Below are positions 8,240 through 15,664 of a DNA stretch of 45,867 nucleotides, piece after piece. Position numbers and translations under genes: made by a program. Within the stretch, counting starts at the first letter, position 1. Every line of letters begins with the position of its first letter. The notes beneath the pieces were generated by a model, which was not told the DNA's origin, made no database searches, and worked only from the letters and a program-made list of their open reading frames with translations. The stretch comes from Truepera sp. bin119. GTDB lineage: Bacteria > Deinococcota > Deinococci > Deinococcales > Trueperaceae. Location of the stretch: contig MPNL01000028.1 of the NCBI GenBank assembly GCA_002239005.1, forward strand, positions 1 to 45,867, given 5' to 3'.

Positions 8240-9283
8240 ATGTTAATTAAGAAGCAACCCTTCGAGCCCTGTCCGACGGGCACCTACGCAGAACTTAAAG
8301 GCTGGATCCGGGCACAGGGTCTGCTTGAGAAGCAGCCTGGCTTCCTGAATCGCAGGATCCTGGTTACGCTGGGCCTGCTAGCAGCCAGTCTGACTCTCCT
8401 GTTCCTCTCCGACAGCCTCTGGTTCCAACTTCCGAACGCGGCACTCATGGCCTTCACCTTCGGCCAGATCGGCTTCATCGTCCACGATACCGGTCATCGG
8501 CAGGCCTACCGAAGCCAAGCCAGGAACAACTTGATCGGCGTACTGCACGCGAATCTGTTGCTCGGCATGAGTTTCGGCTGGTGGGTAGGCAAACACAACC
8601 GCCACCACGCCAACCCCAATCAGCACGATCTCGACCCCGACATTGGCATGCCGATCTTTGCGTTTACCGAGGAGGACGCGCTCGCGAAGCGCGGCTTTTA
8701 CCGGTTCATGGTCCGCTATCAAGCCCTCTTCCTCTTCCCGCTCCTGTTTCTTGAGGCCTGGAGCCTGCGAATCGGGAGCATCTACTTCCTGCTCCGCCAC
8801 AGGTCACGCTACCGGGCACTCGAGATAGGCCTCATGGCGCTGAACTTCGTCTGGGTCGCAGGCGTGGCGGTCACGACGCTCGGGGTGGTGAAGGGGCTTA
8901 TCTTCCTCGCCGTCCAACAGGCGCTGTTCGGCTTCTATATGGCCTCGGTGTTCGCACCGAACCACAAGGGCATGCCGGTGTTGGACAAGGGTGTGGAGAT
9001 CGACTTCCTCCGGCTGCAGGTCCTCACCGCACGCAACATCCACCCCCACCCGCTGACCGACTACTGGTACGGGGGCCTCAACTACCAGATCGAGCACCAC
9101 CTGTTCCCAACCCTGTCCCGGAACCGACTCCGGGCGGCCCACGAGATTGTCAAGCCGTTCTGCCACAAGCATGGCATCCCGTATCAGGAGTCGAGCATGC
9201 TCGGCTCCTACGCTGAGATCTTTGGCCATTTTCACAGGGTCAGTGCGCCCTTGAGGAGGGGGTTGCGGAGGGCAGACCGGTAG
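8240..9283 (+). CDS. Membrane fatty acyl/lipid desaturase (three His boxes)
   Basis: The 347-aa di-iron desaturase of the FA_desaturase family has all three histidine boxes: HDTGH at 82-86, HNRHH at 119-123, and QIEHH at 283-287. The glutamine at the third box is typical of front-end (delta-5/6-type) desaturases. No cytochrome b5 domain is fused, so it would need a separate electron donor. Hydrophobic pairs surround residues 40-75 and 160-240, giving the usual four membrane helices. It follows the ether-lipid genes on the same strand, separated by 640 bases, so it probably has its own promoter. It may desaturate chains of the ether lipids or of ordinary phospholipids. It lacks the pattern of the CarF/TMEM189 plasmanyl desaturases, so vinyl-ether (plasmalogen) formation is not indicated. 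Confidence 0.88.
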   Translation: MLIKKQPFEPCPTGTYAELKGWIRAQGLLEKQPGFLNRRILVTLGLLAASLTLLFLSDSLWFQLPNAALMAFTFGQIGFIVHDTGHRQAYRSQARNNLIGVLHANLLLGMSFGWWVGKHNRHHANPNQHDLDPDIGMPIFAFTEEDALAKRGFYRFMVRYQALFLFPLLFLEAWSLRIGSIYFLLRHRSRYRALEIGLMALNFVWVAGVAVTTLGVVKGLIFLAVQQALFGFYMASVFAPNHKGMPVLDKGVEIDFLRLQVLTARNIHPHPLTDYWYGGLNYQIEHHLFPTLSRNRLRAAHEIVKPFCHKHGIPYQESSMLGSYAEIFGHFHRVSAPLRRGLRRADR

Positions 9284-9320
9284 GGCTCGCGACGGCAAGG
9301 CAGGTATGTTGTCCCACGAC

Positions 9321-9349
9321 TTGTTTTTGCACCGCTGATGGCGTATAGT
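9321..9349 (+). promoter_or_regulatory. Promoter of the cold-shock gene
   Basis: TTGTTT (9321-9326) and TATAGT (9344-9349) are separated by exactly 17 bases. Transcription would start near 9356, leaving a leader of about 98 bases before the cold-shock start codon. Confidence 0.5.
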
Positions 9350-9355
9350 TAGTAC

Positions 9356-9453
9356 CGTTCCGAAAAACCTCACTAGGCTTTTTCGTGACGCGGGCAGTTG
9401 CCCGGTAATGCAGTTGGCTGGACCCGGATCCGGCGGTAAGGAAACAGGTAAAT
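9356..9453 (+). promoter_or_regulatory. Structured 5' leader of cold-shock mRNA
   Basis: Three potential stems follow one another: CGAAAAACCT/AGGCTTTTTCG (9361-9385, one bulged G), CGGGCA-GT-TGCCCG (9391-9404) and CCGGATCCGG (9424-9433). A purine-rich AAGGAAA (9438-9444) then sits before the ATG at 9454. Long, foldable leaders are known to control cold-shock mRNAs by temperature-dependent refolding. A similar role here is inference. Confidence 0.4.
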
Positions 9454-9684
9454 ATGATTGCAGGAAAAGTGAAGTGGTTTAGCGACGAAAAAGGCTACGG
9501 CTTCATTGAGCAGGCCGACGGCAACCCGGATGTATTTGTACACTTCTCTGCTATCCAGGGCCAAGGGTTCCGCAGCCTCAATGAGGGCGATGAGGTCGAG
9601 TTCGAAGTCGAACGCGGTCAGAAAGGTTTACAAGCGACCAACGTGGTGGTGACCAGCGCAGCGCCGCAGAGCCCCCGCTACTGA
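9454..9684 (+). CDS. csp: Cold-shock domain protein (CspA family)
   Basis: The 76-aa single cold-shock domain begins [15 protein letters not shown], which includes RNP1 (KGYGFI), and continues with RNP2 (VFVHFSAI). The aromatic surface residues that stack on single-stranded nucleic acid (Trp8, Phe/Tyr of RNP1, Phe and His of RNP2) are all present. Such proteins bind single-stranded RNA and DNA and melt secondary structure in the cytoplasm. The C-terminus after NVVVTSA is a short Pro/Ser tail. The gene is monocistronic, with its own promoter and structured leader upstream and a terminator downstream. Confidence 0.95.
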   Translation: MIAGKVKWFSDEKGYGFIEQADGNPDVFVHFSAIQGQGFRSLNEGDEVEFEVERGQKGLQATNVVVTSAAPQSPRY

Positions 9685-9722
9685 CGAACGGCTCCCACAA
9701 AACAAAATAGTCGATGTTGCCA

Positions 9723-9748
9723 GACCGCTTGGCTCAAGCTGGGCGGTC
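9723..9748. terminator. Terminator between convergent genes
   Basis: GACCGCTTGGCT and AGCTGGGCGGTC form a stem with a GC-rich base and several G.U pairs, followed by GTTTCGT. It lies between the cold-shock gene and the oppositely oriented gene ending at 9773. Confidence 0.5.
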
Positions 9749-9772
9749 GTTTCGTACTGGGCTTCCTCAGGT

Positions 9773-10270
9773 TTAGTTGCCAAGCCGATTCGTGACCTCG
9801 TCGAGCCGCTTCATCCAGACCGAGGCGCTCCTGCGGAGCGCCTCCAATTCGCTCTGAAGCTGGGACGTCAGCGTCCGGGCTGCGGCGCTATCTCCACGAC
9901 CTAGGGCCCCCTGCTGTTCGGTGAACATCTTGTGGTAGCCATAGAGCCTGCCCCGAATCTCCTCCAACTCCCGTTCGACCGTCCCCTTAAGCTCCCGCCA
10001 GGAGCGGTCGTGCGCGCCGACACGGGCAAAGATCTCCTCCAGCCTAGCGACTCCCTCCTCGAAGCGGACAAAAACTGTATCGAACCTAGCATTCAACAAC
10101 CCCTCCACGGCCTCGCTGATGATCTCGGAGACGCCGTAGCAGATGCTTGAAAGCCCCTCCAGATAGGGGGCGGAGAGGGCCCTGGAGCCCCTGCGAAACC
10201 CTCTAATGACCCGCCACGACAGCCACCAGATGAAGGTGCCAACCAGGATTAGGATCAGGAATCTTACCAT
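9773..10270 (-). CDS. Membrane-anchored coiled-coil protein, unknown function
   Basis: The 165-aa product opens with one strongly hydrophobic helix (VRFLILILVGTFIWWLSW, residues 2-19). A basic patch (RVIRGFRRGSR) follows, so the remainder is probably cytoplasmic. From about residue 60 to the end the sequence is rich in Glu, Arg, Leu and Ala with heptad spacing (EEGVARLEEIF, ELKGTVERELEEIRGRL, LQSELEALRRS), suggesting a long helical or coiled-coil domain. I do not recognise a named family. An IS5-type element is inserted only 15 bases upstream of the ATG, which has removed the native promoter. The gene may now be silent or driven from the element. Confidence 0.6.
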   Translation of the reverse strand: MVRFLILILVGTFIWWLSWRVIRGFRRGSRALSAPYLEGLSSICYGVSEIISEAVEGLLNARFDTVFVRFEEGVARLEEIFARVGAHDRSWRELKGTVERELEEIRGRLYGYHKMFTEQQGALGRGDSAAARTLTSQLQSELEALRRSASVWMKRLDEVTNRLGN

Positions 10271-10640
10271 TGCATCCGCATTATGAGCCTATCCTAAAAA
10301 CCAGTGGGATGTTGCAGGGCGTTGCGGGACGGGAAGCTGGGATAGCGTCTAGACTGTGGCAATGAGCAGAAAGACCCCAAGCCGGGCCGTCCGAAGCGGG
10401 CTGGCCCTGCCACCAAGACCGATCCCACCACCGGCGCGTTCCAGGTCTCCGAAGAGCTCTGGGAAGTGCTGGAGCCGTTGATCCCCAAGCATGTGAACAC
10501 CCATCGGTTCGGCGGCGGCCGACCCCGGGTTCCCGACCGCACCTGCGCCACTGGCATCTTCTAGGTGCTGCGCACCGGCTGCCAGTGGAAAGCGTTGGAC
10601 GCCACGGGAATTTGTTCCGGGTCCACCGCCCACCTGCGCT

Positions 10641-11131
10641 TTCAGGAACGGAATCAGTAGTTAGGGGCTAGAAAAGCTGCTGAGCTAATCTCTGGAGGAC
10701 GTGGCCCGGTGGCTGCTCAGTCGGGAGCTTCTCGAGCACTTTCCCCAAGGTCTTTAGCCTCGAAGCGCCGAACAGGATCCTCCACGGCGAAGTCCCAGAT
10801 CGGGGAAAAGTCGCGCGACTTTTCCCCGATCCCCAAGTTCTGAGGTTCGATTGCTAAGCTGCAACCCCCACCCCGAGGCGGTGAGGCCGAGGTAGAGAGT
10901 CACGGCATTGGCATATCCGTCGATCTCAGCTGCCCGGACCATCGCCTGCTCGAACGTCTCCCCGACCCGGAGTCGGGCGCGGGGCAGGCCGACCACCGGG
11001 GGCCGATCTGTATCCGGCAGACAGGCGACCACGTGAGCGAATGATCGAGCAGGGTGACAAAGAGGTTGTTGGCTGGCTGAACAGGACCATATCTATCTCC
11101 CTAGCCCCTAACTACTGATTCCGTTCAGGAA
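10641..11131. mobile_element. 475-bp miniature element with 23-bp TIRs and 8-bp TSD
   Basis: The insert runs from 10649 to 11123. Its ends are perfect 23-bp inverted repeats starting CGGAATCAGTAGTTAGG (10649-10671 and 11101-11123). TTCAGGAA is duplicated directly outside both ends (10641-10648 and 11124-11131). Removing the insert plus one copy of the duplication restores the reading order of the interrupted IS5 transposase. Inside there is no transposase. There is a 34-base perfect palindrome and a fragment of an unidentified protein on the minus strand (about 10835-11090). An 8-bp duplication fits several families (IS6, IS66, ISL3, IS256), so the mobilising transposase is unknown. Confidence 0.88.
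10798..10831. repeat. 34-bp perfect palindrome
   Basis: GATCGGGGAAAAGTCGC is followed immediately by its exact reverse complement with no spacer. It lies inside the 475-bp miniature element. It could form a cruciform or act as a binding site for a dimeric protein. Confidence 0.8.
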
Positions 11132-11808
11132 TGGGGTGCCGCTGGGGTGTTCCTGGAACTGTGGCGAGTGGGACTGGAGCGCTATGACGAACTGAAGGGT
11201 CTGGACTGGAGTTGGCTGAGCATGGGCGGCGCCATGACCAAATCGCCCCTGGGCGGAGGGAAAAACCGGCGCCAGCCCCACGGACCGAGGCAAAGGCGGG
11301 GTCAAGCGCAGCCTGTTGACCGAAGCCCAGGGCGTTCCGGTGGGTCTGGTGGTGGACGGGGCCAACCGCCACGACATGAAACTGGTGCGGGCCACGGTGG
11401 ACAGCCTGCCCGTGCCGCGACCGGCACCCAGTTCGGACCAAGACCAAGGGCTGTGCCTGGACAAGGGCTTACGACTTTGAGGAGGTGCGCCGCATCGTGG
11501 ACGAGTTCGGCTTCACCACCCACATCCGCAGTCGGGGCAAGGAGGCGAAGGCCATCAAAAGAGAGGCTGGGTTCAAAGTCAGGCGCTGGGTGGTGGAACG
11601 CACGCACAGTTGGCTGAACCGTTTCCGGCGCATCCCGGTGCGCTGGGATAAATCCCCCGAAAACTACATCGCCTTTCTGCTTTTTGCCTGCGCCCTCAGA
11701 ACCGCTGGGTTATTAGGATAGGCTCTATGTCCCGACCGAACCGCTCACAGATGTTGGGAGCGGGCTCGACGCTGATCGGCGTATTCTGCCACGAGTTGCC
11801 GAATGGTA

Positions 11809-11863
11809 TTGACAACCTAGGTTCAAACCCCGCATCTTGCAAAACCTATTGAGTATACACTCA
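11809..11863 (+). promoter_or_regulatory. Promoter/operator ahead of TetR remnant
   Basis: A perfect TTGACA lies at 11809-11814, with only weak -10 candidates after it. At 11850-11863 the 14-base dyad TGAGT-ATAC-ACTCA has the size and form of TetR-family operators, especially those of lipid-related regulators. It lies about 60 bases before the HTH-coding region and suggests autoregulation before the gene decayed. Confidence 0.45.
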
Positions 11864-11921
11864 GTGAAATCCATCGGATCCCACCTCGAAGCTGGAGTGT
11901 CACATCAGGGGACCTAGCCAC

Positions 11922-12463
11922 AACGAAGACGAGATCCTCACTCAGCGCCAGCAGCGGGCGCAGGCCCGGGTTGAGCAGATCCAGAGGGTCGCGCTTGAAC
12001 TCTTCGCCTGCCAGGGGTTCGCCGCCACCTCGACCCGGCAGATCGCCGAGAGAGCGGGAACCGCCGAAGGCCTCATCTTCCACTACTTCACCAACTAAGG
12101 TGGATCTACTAAAGGCTCTCGCCACCCAGAGACATACCCTGGCTGGCGAGATGAATGTGATCCTTGAGGAGGCCCAGGACACCCCCATTCGCGAACTGCT
12201 CCGAAGGACCGCCGAAGGCTGGCTTCGCCTCATGCGGCAGGAAGATCATCTCGTCTCTATAGCTCTTAGCGGAATCACTGACCCATCCCGAACTGCAACA
12301 GGCATTCAGCGAAATCACCGAAATGCAGATCGGGAAGCTCACGGCCTATCTACAGACGCGGGTCGAGGCAGGGGAACTCCGGGAGGATCTCCCCGTGCGG
12401 GCCAGCGCCATGATGCTAACCTCACCTCCCTCCGGGATCAGCTCCTGCGGGTCCCCCGGATGA
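11922..12463 (+). pseudogene. TetR-family regulator, frameshifted
   Basis: The N-terminal helix-turn-helix is complete: QIQRVALELFACQGFAATST, RQIAERAGTAEGLIFHYFTN. Normal members continue 'K-x-D/E-L-L', and an extra T at about 12098 creates TAA here while KVDLLKALATQRHTLAGEM continues in the next frame. A second shift near 12277 is needed to reach LTHPELQQAFSEITEMQ and RVEAGELREDLPVRASAMM, which is typical of the ligand-binding domain. No in-frame ATG or GTG with a ribosome site is evident at the 5' end. The 3' end overlaps the convergent methyltransferase. It was probably the repressor of a neighbouring lipid or efflux gene. Confidence 0.75.
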
Positions 12464-13388
12464 CGATGAGCGGGTCGGTGAACACCTCCATGACCTCTTT
12501 GACCCGGGAGGGCTCCTCCTGAAGGTGGGCCATACGAGCACGCTTGAGGTCCAAAAGCTCCTCGAACTCCGCGTCACCAAAGCCAGCAGCGGCGAGTTCC
12601 TCCCCATGCTCCCTCCGCCACAACAGGAGGCGCTCAAGGTTCTGTCGGTGCATTGAGAGGGCGTAGTCCGCGCCCGCCTCGACCGGAATACGATCATCAC
12701 CGGGCGCTGCGAGCATCAGGTGACCGTTGACCTGGATATCCCCTAAGCCCTCATCACGGAAGCCCCACACCAGATCCTGATTGACGATACTGTGATCTAC
12801 CTGCAGTAGCTGCGGACGAACGGTCCGCCGCCACACCCGCCACAGCCGATGGTTCAACTCGTCGATGCGGTGGTCACCGGGCAGCGGGTAACGACCATGG
12901 TAGTGAGGCAATCCATCGGTATGACAAAAGCAGACCACAGCCGAGACCACGCCCCCCTTCCGGACGACCCGGATCTGCTCGCGCAACCCCGCCGCAGGAT
13001 CACTCATGATACATAGCACCGTGTGGCTGGTCACCATGTCGAACGACTCGTCTGCGAACGGAAGCTGGTAGGCGTCCCCGCACACCACCTCGACACGATC
13101 ATCGAGATTTTCCCTCTGGAGTTCCCTACGAGCCTGGGCAATCAACTCCTCATCCGCGTCCAGCCCGACAATCTGGACTCTTTCTAGTGTGCGGGCCAGG
13201 AGCCGGGTCAGGAACCCGGAGCCGCACCCTACGTCGAGGATGCGAGTCCCAGGGCGGGCGCCCAGGTATTCAGTGAGGAGGGGAATAAACTCGGGCCGAT
13301 ACATGTAGCGCCGACCGACCTCTAACCGCTCGCCCTCCCAGTGGCCGACCCCCGGCGCTGGCATCTCAGAGGCTCCGTCTTGGGTCAT
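12438..13388 (-). CDS. Class I SAM-dependent methyltransferase
   Basis: The 316-aa product has motif I ILDVGCGSGFL at about 50-60, the acidic end of strand 2 (IVGLDADEEL), GDAYQLPFADESFDMV and a post-motif VVRKGGVVSAV. This is the Methyltransf_11/25 type, in which D of GLDAD contacts the ribose of SAM. The C-terminal ~130 residues (DGLPHYHGRYPL, MHRQNLERLLLWRREHGEEL) are helical and would set the substrate, which I cannot name. The start has GGGAGGGAG five bases upstream. It faces the TetR remnant and overlaps its last ~25 bases. Confidence 0.82.
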   Translation of the reverse strand: MTQDGASEMPAPGVGHWEGERLEVGRRYMYRPEFIPLLTEYLGARPGTRILDVGCGSGFLTRLLARTLERVQIVGLDADEELIAQARRELQRENLDDRVEVVCGDAYQLPFADESFDMVTSHTVLCIMSDPAAGLREQIRVVRKGGVVSAVVCFCHTDGLPHYHGRYPLPGDHRIDELNHRLWRVWRRTVRPQLLQVDHSIVNQDLVWGFRDEGLGDIQVNGHLMLAAPGDDRIPVEAGADYALSMHRQNLERLLLWRREHGEELAAAGFGDAEFEELLDLKRARMAHLQEEPSRVKEVMEVFTDPLIVIRGTRRS

Positions 13389-13577
13389 TCGCTCCCTCCC
13401 CCTTCATCACAGGCTGCCCTAATCGCCGCCGGGTCCCAGGCGGATTCGGGATATGACCTGTCTGAAATCCACCCTCGTTCTCACGATAGCCGACCTTGGC
13501 CATCCCAAATGAGGCAGGGCCGTGAGGGAACCCGGATTGGGGTTGAGGACCTATCACCGCCACCAACCCCCTTCCAA

Positions 13578-13778
13578 CTAGCAGCCGGAATAGCGGCGTA
13601 CCCTGTAGTACCCGCTCTCCACCAACAGCCTCAAAGCGGAACGGCTGGCCACGCAGGCGGAATCGGTACCGTACACGGCAATCTGTTCACTTGGTCTCGG
13701 CGTGGCGGTTTTGACTTCAAAGACTAAAGTGTTGAAGAGGGCCCGGAATGTGCTTAGGGTGGCATGTCCAGCCACCAA
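13578..13778 (-). pseudogene. Rhodanese-like domain fragment
   Basis: The minus-strand frame reads ATPRPSEQIAVYGTDSACV, then ASRSALRLLVESGYYRVRRYSG. This fits the second half of a rhodanese domain, usually 'IVVYCxxxxCxxSxxAAxxLxxxGYxxVxxYxGG'. The position normally held by Cys after VY is Gly here. The frame stops right after YSGC, before the conserved 'G-x-x-x-W'. No N-terminal half is seen upstream. It is a decayed piece; sulfurtransferase activity is not expected. Confidence 0.45.
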
Positions 13779-13977
13779 GTATTATTACCCGCTCGAGGCA
13801 ATGAGAAATTTTACGCTTTGTACCGGAGTGAACTCCCATAGACTAAGCTATTGGCTTCAGTTCTGCTCGTACGAGCCAAGCGACTTTCGTCGCAGGGTCC
13901 CGGAACGAATCCTAGCATTCGGCGGGACCCACTTTCTTTCCTTGTCGAAGAGGGACGTACGGTGCAGTGGATGCCTT

Positions 13978-14186
13978 AACAGCCCTATGCTCAAGGACTT
14001 GATTCACCAAGGCGTTTACGAGACCATCGGTTCGGATCGGAGTCGAGCTACTTCCCGCGAGGCTTCGTACTAGGCCACCTCCAGGATCAACTCCGCATCT
14101 GCTACCAACTCAACCCCCCTGAGGAGGACATCGGTGCCATCTTCGGCGGCAACGCTGCCCAGCTCCTCGGGCCTGAGGCCGAATGA
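13978..14186 (+). pseudogene. Amidohydrolase (TIM barrel) C-terminal remnant
   Basis: In one frame LKDLIHQGVYETIGSD is followed, after a one-base shift, by GSESSYFPRGFVLGHLQDQL, then a helix and IFGGNAAQLLGPEAE before TGA. The order 'FGSDSSYFPRGF' ... 'I-x-GGNAxRLL' is typical of the end of amidohydrolase-2 proteins (the Asp of GSD binds metal). The catalytic N-terminal barrel is missing or unrecognisable in 13780-13977. It is a truncated, frameshifted relic. Confidence 0.55.
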
Positions 14187-14264
14187 GTGAGGGGGAGCGC
14201 TTCCACAAAGTTTACCGAGACACCGTCTTGCACCGCTCCAGCAGAGGGCATAGGGATCCCCCCG

Positions 14265-14840
14265 TTATTCCCTCTTCACGGGCACAACTCCGGTCTCAGT
14301 GGCAAGGTGAGTCACGGCGATGTCCCGCACGGCGGTGGGAAGCCTCGGCACCACCAGTGCTCGGACCACAAGGCCGACCCGCGGTACCGCCGGGTTCAAG
14401 AGTGGGAGAAGCCTGTCGTAGTAGCCGAACCCGTATCCGAGCCGTCCTCCCAGACCGTCGAAGGCAAGGCCGGGAACCAGGGCCAGTTCGATGACTCCGG
14501 CATCGACTTTTGGCTCGCTTTCAAGCGGTTGCAGGAAGCCGAAGGGGTGGTGCTCAAGGCAACTCCTCTCGTGACGGTGGATGCTGAGGTGGCGCCCCGG
14601 CCCTGGCCATGTGCGAGTGACGAAGAAGGCCTTGCCAGAGTCCGCTTCGAGAGGGGCAGGATCCGGCTCTGAGTCGAACGCTAGGTAGGTGAGGACATGC
14701 CGCGCCTCGCAGTAGGGTCCCCAGGTTTGAAGGCCAGCCACGATGCCCGCAACGGCCGCTGGGCTCGTCGCCTCGCCCCGAGCGCGCCTAGCCCAGCGGC
14801 GCCAGGTCTCTTTGGAGGCGTCGGTGGAGGGAAGGTCCAC
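14265..14840 (-). CDS. 5-formyltetrahydrofolate cyclo-ligase
   Basis: The 191-aa cytoplasmic enzyme converts 5-formyl-THF to 5,10-methenyl-THF using ATP, returning a storage folate to the one-carbon pool. The diagnostic region is PGLAFDGLGGRLGYGFG then YYDRLLP (about residues 123-148), the conserved nucleotide/folate loop of the MTHFS/YgfA family. The N-terminal KETWRRWARRAR corresponds to the usual 'K-x-x-x-R-x-x-x-R' helix that binds ATP phosphate. Length is normal for the family. The gene stands alone on the minus strand, surrounded by decayed sequence, and appears intact. Confidence 0.88.
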   Translation of the reverse strand: MDLPSTDASKETWRRWARRARGEATSPAAVAGIVAGLQTWGPYCEARHVLTYLAFDSEPDPAPLEADSGKAFFVTRTWPGPGRHLSIHRHERSCLEHHPFGFLQPLESEPKVDAGVIELALVPGLAFDGLGGRLGYGFGYYDRLLPLLNPAVPRVGLVVRALVVPRLPTAVRDIAVTHLATETGVVPVKRE

Positions 14841-15356
14841 ATCCCAAAGCTTACATGGAGCGAAGCACAGGGAGGCAAAGCAGGACCTGTGCTGCCCCCA
14901 GAAGATTTGATGGGGGAGCAGTCGTTTGCATGGATGGGGCTGAGGCGACTAGGAGCGGTTAGCGCGATTGGTTAAAGAGTTTACGAGCGGGTGCCGGAGT
15001 TGAGCAGGCCCGGAAGTGCCCGCCAACCCCCGTACCAGTTTGTAAACGCCTGTAAACGGCGATGGCTCATCAAGATGAGCAACTTGCCTAAGACTGGTGT
15101 GCTTTTGGAAGCTCTAGCTATCTCATCGACACCACCTCTAGGGTCATCGTGCCGTCGGCTAGTGGCGCATGTAGCCCAGGTCAGAGTGTTGGAACCCTAG
15201 GGATCCGCAAAGAGTCCGGCTCGGGAAGCTCATGAGTACGAGCAGTACAGTATCGGGCAACTTCCTAAACTCCTCTAGTCCCGAGCACCACAGTCCTCAC
15301 AGACACCGATCAAAAATCGTAGACACACATCATTACTCTCTTGCCACCATGTTAAG
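14841..15356. other. Intergenic, about 500 bases, nothing recognised
   Basis: Between the divergently placed cyclo-ligase and the next small gene I see no convincing ORF, RNA or repeat. Short AT-rich stretches near 14970 and 15305-15345 could hold promoters, but no pair of hexamers stands out. Confidence 0.3.
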
Positions 15357-15371
15357 GTGGATCTCGATACA

Positions 15372-15626
15372 GTGAGCAAGGACGTCATTGAGGCTTTTCT
15401 CAACGAGATGCGCAGGCTCCACAAGCGTGAGGTTGGGGCGGTGAACCTGCCAGAGGGGACTCGTGAGTACGTAGAGGAGCGGCTCCACGAGGGTGACATT
15501 GAGACGGTGATGTTCATGCTCAAACTCGGCTACCTCATGGGGCTGCAGACGGGCTTCGCCGCCGCACAGGCTGGGGAGCGGCAGGTACCCCCTGCCTCGT
15601 CGACGCGGGGGCCGCTCCAGGCCTGA
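15372..15626 (+). CDS. Small conserved-looking protein, unknown function
   Basis: The best start is GTG at 15372, 12-13 bases after AAGGTGGATC (15353-15362), which matches the 16S anti-Shine-Dalgarno pairing. A longer GTG start at 15357 overlaps that site. The ~84-aa product has an amphipathic helix (KDVIEAFLNEMRRLHKREV), a short acidic middle (PEGTREYVEERLHEGDIET) and a Met/Leu/Gly-rich helix (VMFMLKLGYLMGLQTGF), then a Pro/Ser tail. Codon use and composition look genuine. I do not recognise the family. The hydrophobic helix is too broken by Gly and Gln for a confident membrane call. Confidence 0.5.
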   Translation: MSKDVIEAFLNEMRRLHKREVGAVNLPEGTREYVEERLHEGDIETVMFMLKLGYLMGLQTGFAAAQAGERQVPPASSTRGPLQA

Positions 15627-15664
15627 CCCACTTGGACACTCGAGGGATTCCCATCAGCCCTTAG

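Larger units (their letters stand above)
10369..11721 (+). pseudogene. IS5-family transposase, disrupted
   Basis: The first part reads FQVSEELWEVLEPLIPKH...GRPRVPDR, then IF-stop-VLRTGCQWKAL. The TAG at about 10563 stands where relatives have Tyr. After the nested insert the protein resumes at GVFLELWRVGLERYDEL, and WLSMGGAMTKSPLGG has Gly in place of the usual first catalytic Asp. A frameshift at a run of A (about 11262) leads into GANRHDMKLV, which has the second Asp. An extra T near 11472 shifts the frame again to RSRGKEAKAIKREAG and WVVERTHSWLNRFRRI, which has the catalytic Glu. The order of motifs is that of ISL2/IS1031-like IS5 transposases. The element is clearly dead. Confidence 0.85.
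10286..11725 (+). mobile_element. Decayed IS5-family insertion sequence
   Basis: The left end starts GAGCCTATCCTAA and the right end is its inverted copy (TTAGGATAGGCTC, ending 11725). The matching bases extend imperfectly to about 23. A direct repeat TAT flanks both ends (10283-10285 and 11726-11728), consistent with 3-bp duplications in parts of the IS5 family. Without the nested insert the element would be about 957 bp. Its transposase carries a nonsense codon and two frameshifts, and the element is split by a second insertion at 10649-11123, so it cannot move by itself. Confidence 0.8.

Noticed and set aside
8240-9283. Plasmanylethanolamine desaturase (CarF/TMEM189) for plasmalogen formation
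   Set aside because: The histidine boxes and the QIEHH motif are those of acyl-lipid FA desaturases, not of the CarF family, so a plasmalogen claim is not supported.
13702-14073. 123-codon open frame
   Set aside because: Only its last ~25 codons resemble a protein (amidohydrolase remnant, which then changes frame); the rest has no family character.
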